Assembly: GCA_035772405.1 (NCBI GenBank)
Contig: JAYKKM010000144.1
Location: 2,514,501 to 2,578,500 of the forward strand
Direction of reading: 5' to 3'
DNA: 64,000 nt
DNA from: Chrysogorgia sp. JL179-B06
Lineage: Eukaryota > Cnidaria > Anthozoa > Scleralcyonacea > Chrysogorgiidae
Of this stretch, positions 37,931-45,107 are shown in pieces; within the stretch, counting starts at the first letter, position 1, and each line of letters starts with the position of its first letter. Under the pieces are notes generated by a model. It had not been told where the DNA came from. It worked only from the letters and a program-made list of their open reading frames with translations, and did no database searches. The position numbers and the translations under genes are program-made.

Positions 37931-39016
37931 CTACAATTTTTCCATGTCGCTCTCAGGGATCCAAGAGTTGTGCTTTGCGTCGTATCCAGCCCACTTGACC
38001 AAGACCATCTTTTTCTTTCTCTTCAAAACTTTCTCCACACGATACATCGCGTCCTCCGTCTTCTCGACGGAGGACATCTCCTCCTCGTAGAAAGTCCCGA
38101 TAACGTCTTCCCCGCTCTCGTCGCTTAGAACGTAGACATTTGGATCTCCACGAACCACCTTGCTCACGGAAAAGATCTCCTCTGTGAAATTCGCTTCGTA
38201 TCCTTTGGTGAAAATACTCTTGTACTTGCTTATTCTCACCTTTTGCTCAAGTCTAAACTTTGGGAGAGGAAACTCACCAAAGTCGTGACCAAAGAGTGTC
38301 GTCCACACCTGACTCTCGTTGTCCTTGGTCACATTCGCTGGCTTTGTGAGAGTGCTACTGTGCCTTGTGTTGTTGTAGTTCGCAACGAGATCGTCCAGGA
38401 CGTCTACCCACTTGTACGTCCCCTTGCTGTAGAAATATCTCCACATGCTCGTCTTCAAAGTCCTGTTGAACCTTTCCACCACAGCTGCTTTCTTGTCTGA
38501 CTTTGACGAGAAATACGTGACCCCGTGCTCCTCCAACAGTCTCTTCACGCCTACATTGTAGAACTCGAGTCCGTCGTCAAACTGCGCAAGCTTGGGGTAG
38601 ATCCCAAATCTCGTGTGGAACTGGCGAAGCAACTTGTCCACGGCTTTGGTCATGTTTTTCGTGTCTTTGCGGTACACGGGGATAGCGAAAGCGTAGCGAC
38701 TTAGGATCTCGACGCATGTTAGCGCCCAATAGTAACCGTTGTTCGTATCCTTGAGTTTTCCCATATCGACAAGGTCGAGTTGGATTTGCTCGCCAAGACT
38801 CGACACCCACGTCTTTCGAAACTTGTGCCGCCTCGCGATAGGCTTGTACCGTGTGTAGGTGTCTTGCGTCTCCAACCACTCCTTAATCGAATTTCTGCTC
38901 ACGTTTAGTCCTTCCTTTAGCGCTTTTTGATAGAGTCTCTCCCTGCTCTGGTAACCAGTCACAGGATCGTAGTATAGATCTCTGAGACTTTGTTCAGTTA
39001 CAACATCGTTGTCCAT
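37931..39016 (-). CDS. Polinton integrase (DDE) with C-terminal chromodomain
   Basis: A 361-residue integrase. Catalytic residues are visible as D81 or D84 (QLDLVDM), D147/D148 (FDDGLEFYN) and E181 (AVVERFNR). The chromodomain covers about 318-359 (YRVEKVLK, VKWAGY, NSWIPESDM). It catalyses insertion with a 6-bp staggered cut, matching the TGAGTA duplication of this element. It starts inside the end of the penton-like gene (23-base overlap) after CCCTAATAAAAAGG-ATG. Intact. Confidence 0.93.
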   Translation of the reverse strand: MDNDVVTEQSLRDLYYDPVTGYQSRERLYQKALKEGLNVSRNSIKEWLETQDTYTRYKPIARRHKFRKTWVSSLGEQIQLDLVDMGKLKDTNNGYYWALTCVEILSRYAFAIPVYRKDTKNMTKAVDKLLRQFHTRFGIYPKLAQFDDGLEFYNVGVKRLLEEHGVTYFSSKSDKKAAVVERFNRTLKTSMWRYFYSKGTYKWVDVLDDLVANYNNTRHSSTLTKPANVTKDNESQVWTTLFGHDFGEFPLPKFRLEQKVRISKYKSIFTKGYEANFTEEIFSVSKVVRGDPNVYVLSDESGEDVIGTFYEEEMSSVEKTEDAMYRVEKVLKRKKKMVLVKWAGYDAKHNSWIPESDMEKL

Positions 39017-39686
39017 CCTTTTTATTAGGGAGAATGTTTATATCCAGCAAAACGTCTCCCACCTTGTCTACCCCACTCACGTTCGTCCTGGTGTAAAAAG
39101 ATAGGGTGTTGTACGTACCGCTTCGGATGGGAACACTTGACTCGACCGTTTGGAAATTTGTCACGCTTCCACTGAGAGTCGTCTCCGACGTGATGGGTAG
39201 AACAGCGATGACGCTACTCCGTTTTCCCGACGTGTCGATTGTTTCATCCACAAGGGTGTCGCAGTGGATCTCGACAAATCTTAGTCCGCGGTTGATGTCT
39301 ATCTTGTTAGGACTAACCACCTTTGTCGCGCCTATTGTCGTGTTTGTCGGGAAACCCAGCAGCTCCCCAAACTTATAAAGCTTCGCTGGGCGGAGGGTCT
39401 TCAGTGTGCAGGTATGGTCGTGTACGTTGTGTGTGAGCGTTATTTTAACGTCTTCATCGTCCGCAAAGCGCGTCGCAAGGTCCTCAAAAGTCCAGTAACC
39501 CTCGGGTATCGTGTGCTTTACACCGTTGAAGAGAATGTGGTCGTTGAAGTCCTTGACCACGTTTTTAAAGCCCCAAAACACGCTAGCCGACTTTACGGTT
39601 AGGGACGAACCCCTTGGGAGTATTAAACTCCTGTTCAACGCGATTGTCTTTTTTCCGTTCTCGAGGAACACTGATAGCTTTACCAT
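38994..39686 (-). CDS. Penton-like minor capsid protein
   Basis: A 230-residue protein with the pattern shared by the three element A paralogues: SVFWGFKNV, GYWTFEDL, GELLGF followed by TNTT, INRGLRFVEI and LLDINI. These features fit the single-jelly-roll minor capsid (penton) protein of polintons. It is transcribed divergently from the conserved structural candidate over a 22-base gap. Its end overlaps the integrase start. Unlike paralogue 2 of element A it has no MSLNYG tail. Confidence 0.65.
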   Translation of the reverse strand: MVKLSVFLENGKKTIALNRSLILPRGSSLTVKSASVFWGFKNVVKDFNDHILFNGVKHTIPEGYWTFEDLATRFADDEDVKITLTHNVHDHTCTLKTLRPAKLYKFGELLGFPTNTTIGATKVVSPNKIDINRGLRFVEIHCDTLVDETIDTSGKRSSVIAVLPITSETTLSGSVTNFQTVESSVPIRSGTYNTLSFYTRTNVSGVDKVGDVLLDINILPNKKDGQRCCN

Positions 39687-39708
39687 TTTATTTAGAGATA
39701 CAAATAAA
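39687..39708. promoter_or_regulatory. 22-bp divergent promoter
   Basis: Both start codons are directly preceded by AAATAAA (TAAATAAA-ATG on the left gene, CAAATAAA-ATG on the right). There is no room for anything else, so expression must rest on these short initiators. Confidence 0.5.
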
Positions 39709-41163
39709 ATGACAACTCCAATAGAGTCCGCGATACGCGCGTATTACGGGAAGAACTACGACAAGGTGATCAAGAACTCGAAGATCGCAATTCAGAAGGC
39801 AAAGTCGGATCTTTTGAAAAGGTACCCGTACGTGACGATGGACAAGTTTGAGTTTGACCCGGTTCAAACACAAGAAGGTGACGTAACGAGAGTGGACGTG
39901 TACTTTCTAAACAGCGACGTTGTCTCGACTGACATCACCAGCGACACGTTCAAGGACGACCAAAGCATGTGGAAATGGCTCCACAACAACGTGTCCTTTC
40001 CGAGGATTTGGAACAGTGGTGGGACGGTGCAGAAACTCGTCCACACGGAGCGAGCTGGGACTTCCGATGTGACCTACCCGCCGTACACGCTCAACTACCC
40101 AGTCAACAACTTCCTCGTCTACGTTGACGACAAGAACCACTTTTCGTCGAGTCTCCCCAAGATAGTGATAGACACGAAGAAGCGTTTTCAAGATGGTCCT
40201 GACGGGGACAACGTGAACACGGTGTGGACTTTGTCCAAAAGCTACTACCAAGCTATCGCCGCGATGTACATAGCCACGTATAGGTCTGGAGTCTCACTAC
40301 AAAACCTAACACCAAACCCAGACGTCCCAAAGCAAATCACGAGTCTCATGAGATTCCACGTGTATTTCACCATGAGGAGGGTGATGTTTCGCTTGGACAA
40401 GAGTGGGCCTGACATTGCCAATATTCTCAGATTGTACGTACCAGATTGGAGAGTTTTGAGGTCTCACCTCGCTCTAAGTGGACCTTGGGTCAACGATATC
40501 AAAGATATCCAAGGAGATTACAAACGCTACTGCTCTCGAGCGAGCAACGGGATCACGGAGTTAGGTCAGGAGCTTCTTAACGAGTCGATAGAAGTATACG
40601 TGTACGCGCTACTCGGTGCGCAAGCAAAGGCGAAACAGTCGATCGTAGGTGGTCGTGCAAGCGCTCGCGAAGTCCAGCAAGTCTTTAGGAACATCGTAGA
40701 AGATGCAGTCGTCCAGTATTCACCGAGCGTGTGGATTAACCTTATGAACAAAGCCATCAAGGACACGAACGTCAAGTTGGACATGGCAGTCACACCAAAC
40801 ACGTGGTTGATACCGCGAAGCATGGTCTTGCTAAAAACACCTATCCTAGGGTACAACAACCTACTCAGAGAGTCAACAGAGACGAACATGAAATTTGGGT
40901 ATAACGACGGGCTCAACTTCTCAAGTCCAAAGCCGAAGGAAGCGGTGAAAACTCACTCTAGTGGTGGAGAACATTTGGAGAAACTTGACACCGACGCGAC
41001 AAAGGACAAAGCAAAGGAAGACGTGACAAAGGTCAAAGCAAAGGGCACAACGACGCCTCCTGCTCCTCCGAACACACCAACGACTCTGTCTCCTTTGGCC
41101 TCGTTGCTCCCCATTTCGTTGGAGGTGTTGGTAGGAGTGCTAGCGAGCAAATTTCTCCTTTAG
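39709..41163 (+). CDS. Conserved polinton structural candidate with C-terminal hydrophobic anchor
   Basis: A 484-residue homologue of the element A protein at 5041-6531, sharing MWKWLHN, LNYPVNNF, VSLQNLTPNP and a GAQAKAKQSIVGG block. The C-terminal 80 residues are a Lys/Asp/Thr- and Pro-rich linker followed by a hydrophobic end (LEVLVGVLASKFLL). The ATG at 39709 is chosen because translation further upstream would overlap the divergent penton gene. The family is not recognised; position suggests a virion protein. Confidence 0.65.
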   Translation: MTTPIESAIRAYYGKNYDKVIKNSKIAIQKAKSDLLKRYPYVTMDKFEFDPVQTQEGDVTRVDVYFLNSDVVSTDITSDTFKDDQSMWKWLHNNVSFPRIWNSGGTVQKLVHTERAGTSDVTYPPYTLNYPVNNFLVYVDDKNHFSSSLPKIVIDTKKRFQDGPDGDNVNTVWTLSKSYYQAIAAMYIATYRSGVSLQNLTPNPDVPKQITSLMRFHVYFTMRRVMFRLDKSGPDIANILRLYVPDWRVLRSHLALSGPWVNDIKDIQGDYKRYCSRASNGITELGQELLNESIEVYVYALLGAQAKAKQSIVGGRASAREVQQVFRNIVEDAVVQYSPSVWINLMNKAIKDTNVKLDMAVTPNTWLIPRSMVLLKTPILGYNNLLRESTETNMKFGYNDGLNFSSPKPKEAVKTHSSGGEHLEKLDTDATKDKAKEDVTKVKAKGTTTPPAPPNTPTTLSPLASLLPISLEVLVGVLASKFLL

Positions 41164-41170
41164 AGAAAGG

Positions 41171-41299
41171 ATGATGATGACGATAGTTTTTGTGAGTGAG
41201 CTCGTGAACTACTACTTCCCAGTCGAAAAACCAACTCTGGAGGAGGAGTGGGAAAGGGTTCTCAACCTGATCGATTCCATGTATAGAAAATGGCGGTAG
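41171..41299 (+). CDS. 42-residue microprotein, partial copy of the 62-residue gene
   Basis: Opens MMMTIVFVSELVNYYF and ends with LIDSMYRKWR. The same string (TIVFVSELVDYYF ... LIDSMYKR) forms the C-terminal two thirds of the minus-strand gene at 43434-43622 in this element. It may be a duplicated fragment or a gene in its own right. It sits tightly between the structural candidate and the fiber-like gene. Confidence 0.4.
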   Translation: MMMTIVFVSELVNYYFPVEKPTLEEEWERVLNLIDSMYRKWR

Positions 41300-41305
41300 T
41301 AATAA

Positions 41306-42046
41306 ATGAGCTTGTACCTTGGACACGACGAACCAAAGAGAGAGAAAGACGAACGACCACCTTACGAGACCGTTTTTAATGTGAACGTTAAAAACGCGAA
41401 GATTTCCTATCATAACGCCGCTGGAGGAAGCAACAAAGTGGAGCAAATAGAGGACGGGACTTCGCGCTTCCACCAGAACACGTTCCTCAAAAGTCCCACC
41501 GTTGACGTCGACGCTGACTCTGTGAAGAATTTGGCTAATAACAGGATGGTCTTTGACTGTCCAGCGCTTATGAACACCAATGTTTCTATATTTATGGTTT
41601 TCAAGTTGTTGGCTACTCCAACCGGTAGCTTCGGATACGTCGTTGGTAACGACAATGGGAGTCACGACAAATATATAGGTTACAAAGCGGGGTTCACCAA
41701 TCGACTATCGTACGGTGGTGGGTGGCCTATAAAGGAGTACAATTGTACACTACCACCTGGTCTCGTAGGGACCGACAAACATCTCGTATCTTGTCACTGG
41801 TTGATGAAAGGTAGCCATGTGAGATGCAACGACACGGTGTTGTTTCGCTCAGCCTTTAACGCGAACACTAAGAATATTGGCGCTCCGTTCGGGTCAATAT
41901 TCTTCAACGAGCGTTTCGCGAGTACGGAAAGAACGAAAGGTACGTCAGGTGAGATCTACGGTCTGAGAGTCGTGAAAGGTTTCTTGGAGGCGGACGACAT
42001 CTCAAGGATCAACAAGAGCATGATGCTGGAGTACGACATTTCTTAA
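41306..42046 (+). CDS. Fiber-like protein with LamG-type domain
   Basis: A 246-residue homologue of the element A fiber-like protein. It starts MSLYLGHDE, a variant of the MSLNYG tail, has a short linker, and then the sandwich-like domain with VGNDNGSHDKYIGYKAG, SYGGGW, and HWLMKGSHVRCN. The GGxMxGxIDMxG shaft motif of element A is absent, so the protein would have a shorter shaft. It is preceded by GTAGTAATAA-ATG. Surface attachment is inferred from fold pattern and position. Confidence 0.6.
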   Translation: MSLYLGHDEPKREKDERPPYETVFNVNVKNAKISYHNAAGGSNKVEQIEDGTSRFHQNTFLKSPTVDVDADSVKNLANNRMVFDCPALMNTNVSIFMVFKLLATPTGSFGYVVGNDNGSHDKYIGYKAGFTNRLSYGGGWPIKEYNCTLPPGLVGTDKHLVSCHWLMKGSHVRCNDTVLFRSAFNANTKNIGAPFGSIFFNERFASTERTKGTSGEIYGLRVVKGFLEADDISRINKSMMLEYDIS

Positions 42047-42071
42047 AAAAAAGAGCTTAGAAGAAAAGGAG

Positions 42072-42203
42072 ATGAAAGACACACGTCCTCGAGTCAAAAA
42101 GGCGATGGCTGATGGTTGGAAAAAGTACCTGAAGGGTTTGCGAAAAAAGGCCGAGCGGCTCAAAGACGAAATTGAAAATGGCTTAAGGAGTTGCGAGGAG
42201 TAG
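42072..42203 (+). CDS. 43-residue basic coiled-coil microprotein
   Basis: A short frame beginning MKDTRPRVKKAMADGWKKYL, continuing as a charged helix and ending in CEE. It lies between the fiber-like gene and the possible ssDNA-binding protein with 25 and 7 base gaps. Strongly basic at the N-terminus. No homologue recognised; moderate support from gene packing only. Confidence 0.35.
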   Translation: MKDTRPRVKKAMADGWKKYLKGLRKKAERLKDEIENGLRSCEE

Positions 42204-42210
42204 GAACAAA

Positions 42211-43128
42211 ATGACCGAGAACACGCAGCTAACACCCGCGAAGGGTTACGACCCGAAAGAACACATGATCTTTTCTGACCCTGTCTCGGGAGAGATCCCA
42301 GACAGCAAACTAAAGTTCAAGAGAGTCAACATTTCTACTCGCAACGAGGACGGGACGGAGGGTGAACTCATCATCCCCACCGAGCGCCTCTATTCGTTTG
42401 GAGTCTCAGAAAACACGAGTCAAGAGACTGGCAAGGTCACTGGTTTCACCTTTCCCCTGTGTTTGTGGAACCGCGATGGTCCTACAAAAGAAGAGGAAGT
42501 CTGGGTGAACACCTTTGACGCCATTGTCGACAATTGTATCGACCACTTGGTCGAAAACCGCGAAGAGATCGACCGATTCGAATTGGAGCACAGCGATCTG
42601 ACCAAATCCAAGGGTGGACTAAACCCCCTCTATTGGAAGACGGAGAAGGTTGAGGACAAGAAGACTGGGAAAACCGTTCTTCGAAGGGTCCCCGATCGTG
42701 GTCCAACGCTGTACGCGAAACTGATCTACCACAAAAAGCAAGACAAGTTCCTCACACAGTTCTTTGACCCTGACAACAACCCAGTGGAGGTTCGGTCACT
42801 CATGGGCAAACACTGCTGGGCAAACGGTGCAGTGAAGATCGAATCCATCTTTGTCGGCGCTCGCATCTCCTTGCAAGTCAAGTTGCACGAGGTCGTGGTG
42901 GAGCCAAGTGGGACGAGGATGAAACGTCTCTTACCACTTCGAGAGGCGAAGCCAAAGGTGGTCGAGTCAAAGCGTGAGACAGCCAACGCGGCAATGGAAT
43001 TCGTCTTTGAGTCAGACTCAGAGGAAGAGGACGAGAAGCCAAAGCGAACGAAAAGTGAAGAAAAACAGTGGTGGTTGGAAAGAGCTGCGCGAGCTAAACC
43101 AGGTGAGGCGTACGACACAGTCTATTGA
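42211..43128 (+). CDS. Possible single-stranded DNA-binding protein (DUF5871-like)
   Basis: A 305-residue protein with a mainly beta-strand centre (about residues 70-230), including NPLYWKTEK, LYAKLIYHKK and a KIESIFVGARISLQVKLHEVVV strand pair interrupted by loops, and an acidic tail with FESDSEEEDE followed by a basic, aromatic end. This arrangement recalls the DUF5871 family of large DNA viruses, considered OB-fold ssDNA-binding proteins. It would serve the protein-primed polymerase, which displaces single strands. The family call is tentative. Element A shows no counterpart in this window. Confidence 0.4.
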   Translation: MTENTQLTPAKGYDPKEHMIFSDPVSGEIPDSKLKFKRVNISTRNEDGTEGELIIPTERLYSFGVSENTSQETGKVTGFTFPLCLWNRDGPTKEEEVWVNTFDAIVDNCIDHLVENREEIDRFELEHSDLTKSKGGLNPLYWKTEKVEDKKTGKTVLRRVPDRGPTLYAKLIYHKKQDKFLTQFFDPDNNPVEVRSLMGKHCWANGAVKIESIFVGARISLQVKLHEVVVEPSGTRMKRLLPLREAKPKVVESKRETANAAMEFVFESDSEEEDEKPKRTKSEEKQWWLERAARAKPGEAYDTVY

Positions 43129-43141
43129 GGATACAAGGTGA

Positions 43142-43165
43142 TTTTATAAGCAAAAGCTTATAAAA
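43142..43165. terminator. Perfect 10-bp hairpin between convergent genes
   Basis: TTTTATAAGC and GCTTATAAAA with an AAAA loop, between the ends of the 305-residue (plus) and 74-residue (minus) genes. Confidence 0.65.
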
Positions 43166-43183
43166 CGAGACACGTCGAACGAC

Positions 43184-43408
43184 TCATTTGAAAGGGTCGT
43201 CCGGGATTAGCTTCTTTTGTTGCGCGTATTTCACAGCGATCGTTCCAGCGCTGATTGCGACTGCGAGTTTCAACGTTCCCACGAGCGTGGTTGGCGCGCT
43301 GAGAGACTCTCCAAGAATTTTCCTCGACACCATGCTGATTCCAACTCCTGCGGCGGTGTAGAGCAGAGCGTCGTACACCTCGTTCATGATTTCTTTTCGA
43401 TCTGACAT
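43184..43408 (-). CDS. 74-residue hydrophobic protein
   Basis: Counterpart of the 78-residue element A protein (10654-10890): DRKEIMNEVYDALLYTA, SRKILGESL and IPDDPFK are shared in pattern. It has two hydrophobic stretches. In element A the gene is on the plus strand downstream of the lysine-rich membrane protein; here the pair lies inverted. Start motif AACTATAATAAAAGG-ATG. Confidence 0.6.
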   Translation of the reverse strand: MSDRKEIMNEVYDALLYTAAGVGISMVSRKILGESLSAPTTLVGTLKLAVAISAGTIAVKYAQQKKLIPDDPFK

Positions 43409-43433
43409 CCTTTTATTATAGTTCTAAAAGTTT

Positions 43434-43622
43434 TTAATCAAACACACCCCTCAGTCGTCTTTTATACATGGAGTCAATTAGGTCGAGAGCTATTTCCCAC
43501 TCCTCCTCCTCCGGAGTCGGTTCTTCGATTGTGAAGTAGTAGTCCACGAGCTCACTCACAAAAACTATCGTCGTCACGCCGACTCCAACTCCTACGGCCG
43601 TGTAGAGCAGAGTGTTGTTCAC
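43434..43622 (-). CDS. 62-residue mosaic membrane microprotein
   Basis: A single-span protein (LLYTAVGVGVGVTTIVFV). Its first 20 codons resemble the 74-residue neighbour at both protein and DNA level (CTCCAACTCCT and GTGTAGAGCAGAG on the plus strand). Its remainder matches the 42-residue frame at 41171-41299. It therefore looks assembled from pieces of two genes, or the other two were derived from it. Function unknown. Confidence 0.5.
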   Translation of the reverse strand: MNNTLLYTAVGVGVGVTTIVFVSELVDYYFTIEEPTPEEEEWEIALDLIDSMYKRRLRGVFD

Positions 43623-43651
43623 TATTTCCTTTTGTTACGTGAGAAAAGTTT

Positions 43652-44011
43652 CTAATCAAAAGACTCAAGGTCTGAACAATCTTTGACCTGGTCTGCATTG
43701 GAAGATGCCCTTGAACACGATGGAGCGTTTGCCTCCGAGGAGTCGAAGACGACGTGGCGAGGTGTGGGCTCGTCGCCACGTTTGAAATAAAAGTACAACC
43801 ATCCAGCGACACCAATCGCTCCAACAACGTACCCAAGCTTACCAACGAGTTGGTAGCTCTCTTGTGGTCGATGTCCCTCGCTTTGTTCGAGTCTTTCTTG
43901 AGCCTTCTTTGCCTTTGCAGCTTTGCTAATCGCGGCGAGTCTCTTCCCTCCCTCAACCTTCTTTGGGTCCTTGGGTTTTTGGGACGTGATTGTCTCTGTT
44001 GCTTCACTCAT
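43652..44011 (-). CDS. Lysine-rich single-span membrane protein
   Basis: A 119-residue homologue of the element A protein at 10286-10630 with KDPKKVEGGKRLAAISKAAK, one membrane span (about residues 57-76) and a Ser/Asp tail. The start codon lies inside one arm of a 17-bp perfect inverted repeat (44009-44025). The gene is divergent from the 138-residue gene. Orientation is opposite to that in element A. Confidence 0.6.
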   Translation of the reverse strand: MSEATETITSQKPKDPKKVEGGKRLAAISKAAKAKKAQERLEQSEGHRPQESYQLVGKLGYVVGAIGVAGWLYFYFKRGDEPTPRHVVFDSSEANAPSCSRASSNADQVKDCSDLESFD

Positions 44012-44250
44012 ATCTTTATCTTACTCACAAAGATTTGCTTGGGTTTGCTTGGGTTTGCTCGAGATTTGCTCAAAAGTTGCTACGCAGCAAAGTCGATTTG
44101 CTCAAGACTTGCTCAAAAGTTGCTACGCAGCAAAGTCGATTTGCTCGAGATTTGCTCAAAAGTTGCTACGCAGCAAGACCAATTTGCTCAAGATTTGCTC
44201 AAAAGTTGCTCGAAAGTTGCTCAAAAGTTGATCAGTAAGATAAAGATATG
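44009..44250. promoter_or_regulatory. Divergent promoter: mirrored 17-bp starts around 43-bp tandem repeats
   Basis: CATATCTTTATCTTACT (44009-44025) is exactly inverted at 44234-44250, and each arm ends in the ATG of its gene. Between them lie three copies of a 43-bp unit containing TTGCTACGCAGCAA (44077, 44120, 44163) and further TTTGCTC repeats. It is the largest non-coding stretch in the element's interior and could be a promoter or replication-related site. Confidence 0.55.
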
Positions 44251-44664
44251 GCAATGATGGCAGGAGGACTATTCAACGCACTCGCTTTCGCAGGAGCAGG
44301 GTTCCTTTTTAAGCACCTCGAGGGAAACAAATATGGTGAGGAGATTAGCCGCCACAACCTCGCGATGGAGAAACTCACGCGGGACAGGGAATTGTGGAAC
44401 GAGCAAGAGGTGGCTCACAGAGACAAAGTCGCGCGACTACGTCTCGCCTTGTCGGACGCAAACCACAGCATCAACGACACGAGCGCGGCTCTCGATGCAC
44501 TTTCCGCTACACTTCGCAAGAACGCGAAGTTTCAAAAGAGACCAGAGTTGCACGACTACTACACACCGTCATCGGAGATGGAAAAGTACTTGTCGGTGAC
44601 AGAGGGGGTTCTCGCCGTTGGTGCTGGGTGGGTAGGGTACAAGGTCGTGTCAATTATGATCTAA
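44248..44664 (+). CDS. Conserved polinton protein, hydrophobic start and coiled coil
   Basis: A 138-residue homologue of the element A protein at 10895-11314: AGGLFNALAFAGAGFLF opening, coiled coil with LRLALSDANHSINDT, DYYTPSSEMEKY and a hydrophobic end. Conserved directly upstream of the polymerase region in both elements. Probably membrane-associated; function unknown. Confidence 0.65.
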   Translation: MAMMAGGLFNALAFAGAGFLFKHLEGNKYGEEISRHNLAMEKLTRDRELWNEQEVAHRDKVARLRLALSDANHSINDTSAALDALSATLRKNAKFQKRPELHDYYTPSSEMEKYLSVTEGVLAVGAGWVGYKVVSIMI

Positions 44665-44690
44665 GGACAACAAAACGCAACAACAAAAAC

Positions 44691-45038
44691 ATGTCACTCG
44701 TAAAAGCAAGCACCAACTATCTAACCGTCAGGGAACTGAAAGTCATCGCGAGAGAGCGAGGTGTTAGGCTAAAGCAAGGGGTAAAACATTGCGAGATTCT
44801 TGCAGCGTTGGGGATGGAACCTATCGAAATCCCAAAGAGATACGACCATTGTAAGAAAAGGAAACTCGCCCAGGTCGTGGTCAAGACAAACGTGACCACT
44901 GGAGAAGAGACGAAGTTTGGGAGTATCTTATCGCTAGCAAAGAGCTTGAATCTCTTCCCAGGGTCTATTACCTATCGGATAAAAACGGGGAAAAGTTTAG
45001 TCGTTGACGACATTTCGTACACGTTTCGCAAAGAGTGA
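44691..45038 (+). CDS. Small DNA-binding candidate: Rho-N/SAP-like and NUMOD1-like
   Basis: A 115-residue protein. Residues 9-42 (YLTVRELKVIARERGV ... ILAALG) have the two-helix pattern of Rho-N/SAP modules. Residues about 78-113 (GSILSLAKSLNLFPGSITYR, then a KSLVVDDISYTF end) fit NUMOD1, a helix-turn-helix module linked to homing endonucleases. No nuclease domain is attached. It could be a DNA-binding regulator. The ATG at 44691 was chosen because it follows the previous stop by 26 bases. A hairpin follows the stop. Replaces the zinc-ribbon gene found here in element A. Confidence 0.5.
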   Translation: MSLVKASTNYLTVRELKVIARERGVRLKQGVKHCEILAALGMEPIEIPKRYDHCKKRKLAQVVVKTNVTTGEETKFGSILSLAKSLNLFPGSITYRIKTGKSLVVDDISYTFRKE

Positions 45039-45048
45039 GATCACCGTG

Positions 45049-45076
45049 CATTTGATTTTCCGATCAAAATCAAATG
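45049..45076. terminator. Perfect 11-bp hairpin before the polymerase gene
   Basis: CATTTGATTTT and AAAATCAAATG with a 6-base loop, 10 bases after the 115-residue gene. Confidence 0.6.
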
Positions 45077-45107
45077 AGGCTTAAAGGTATAACCTGCACC
45101 CAGAAAG

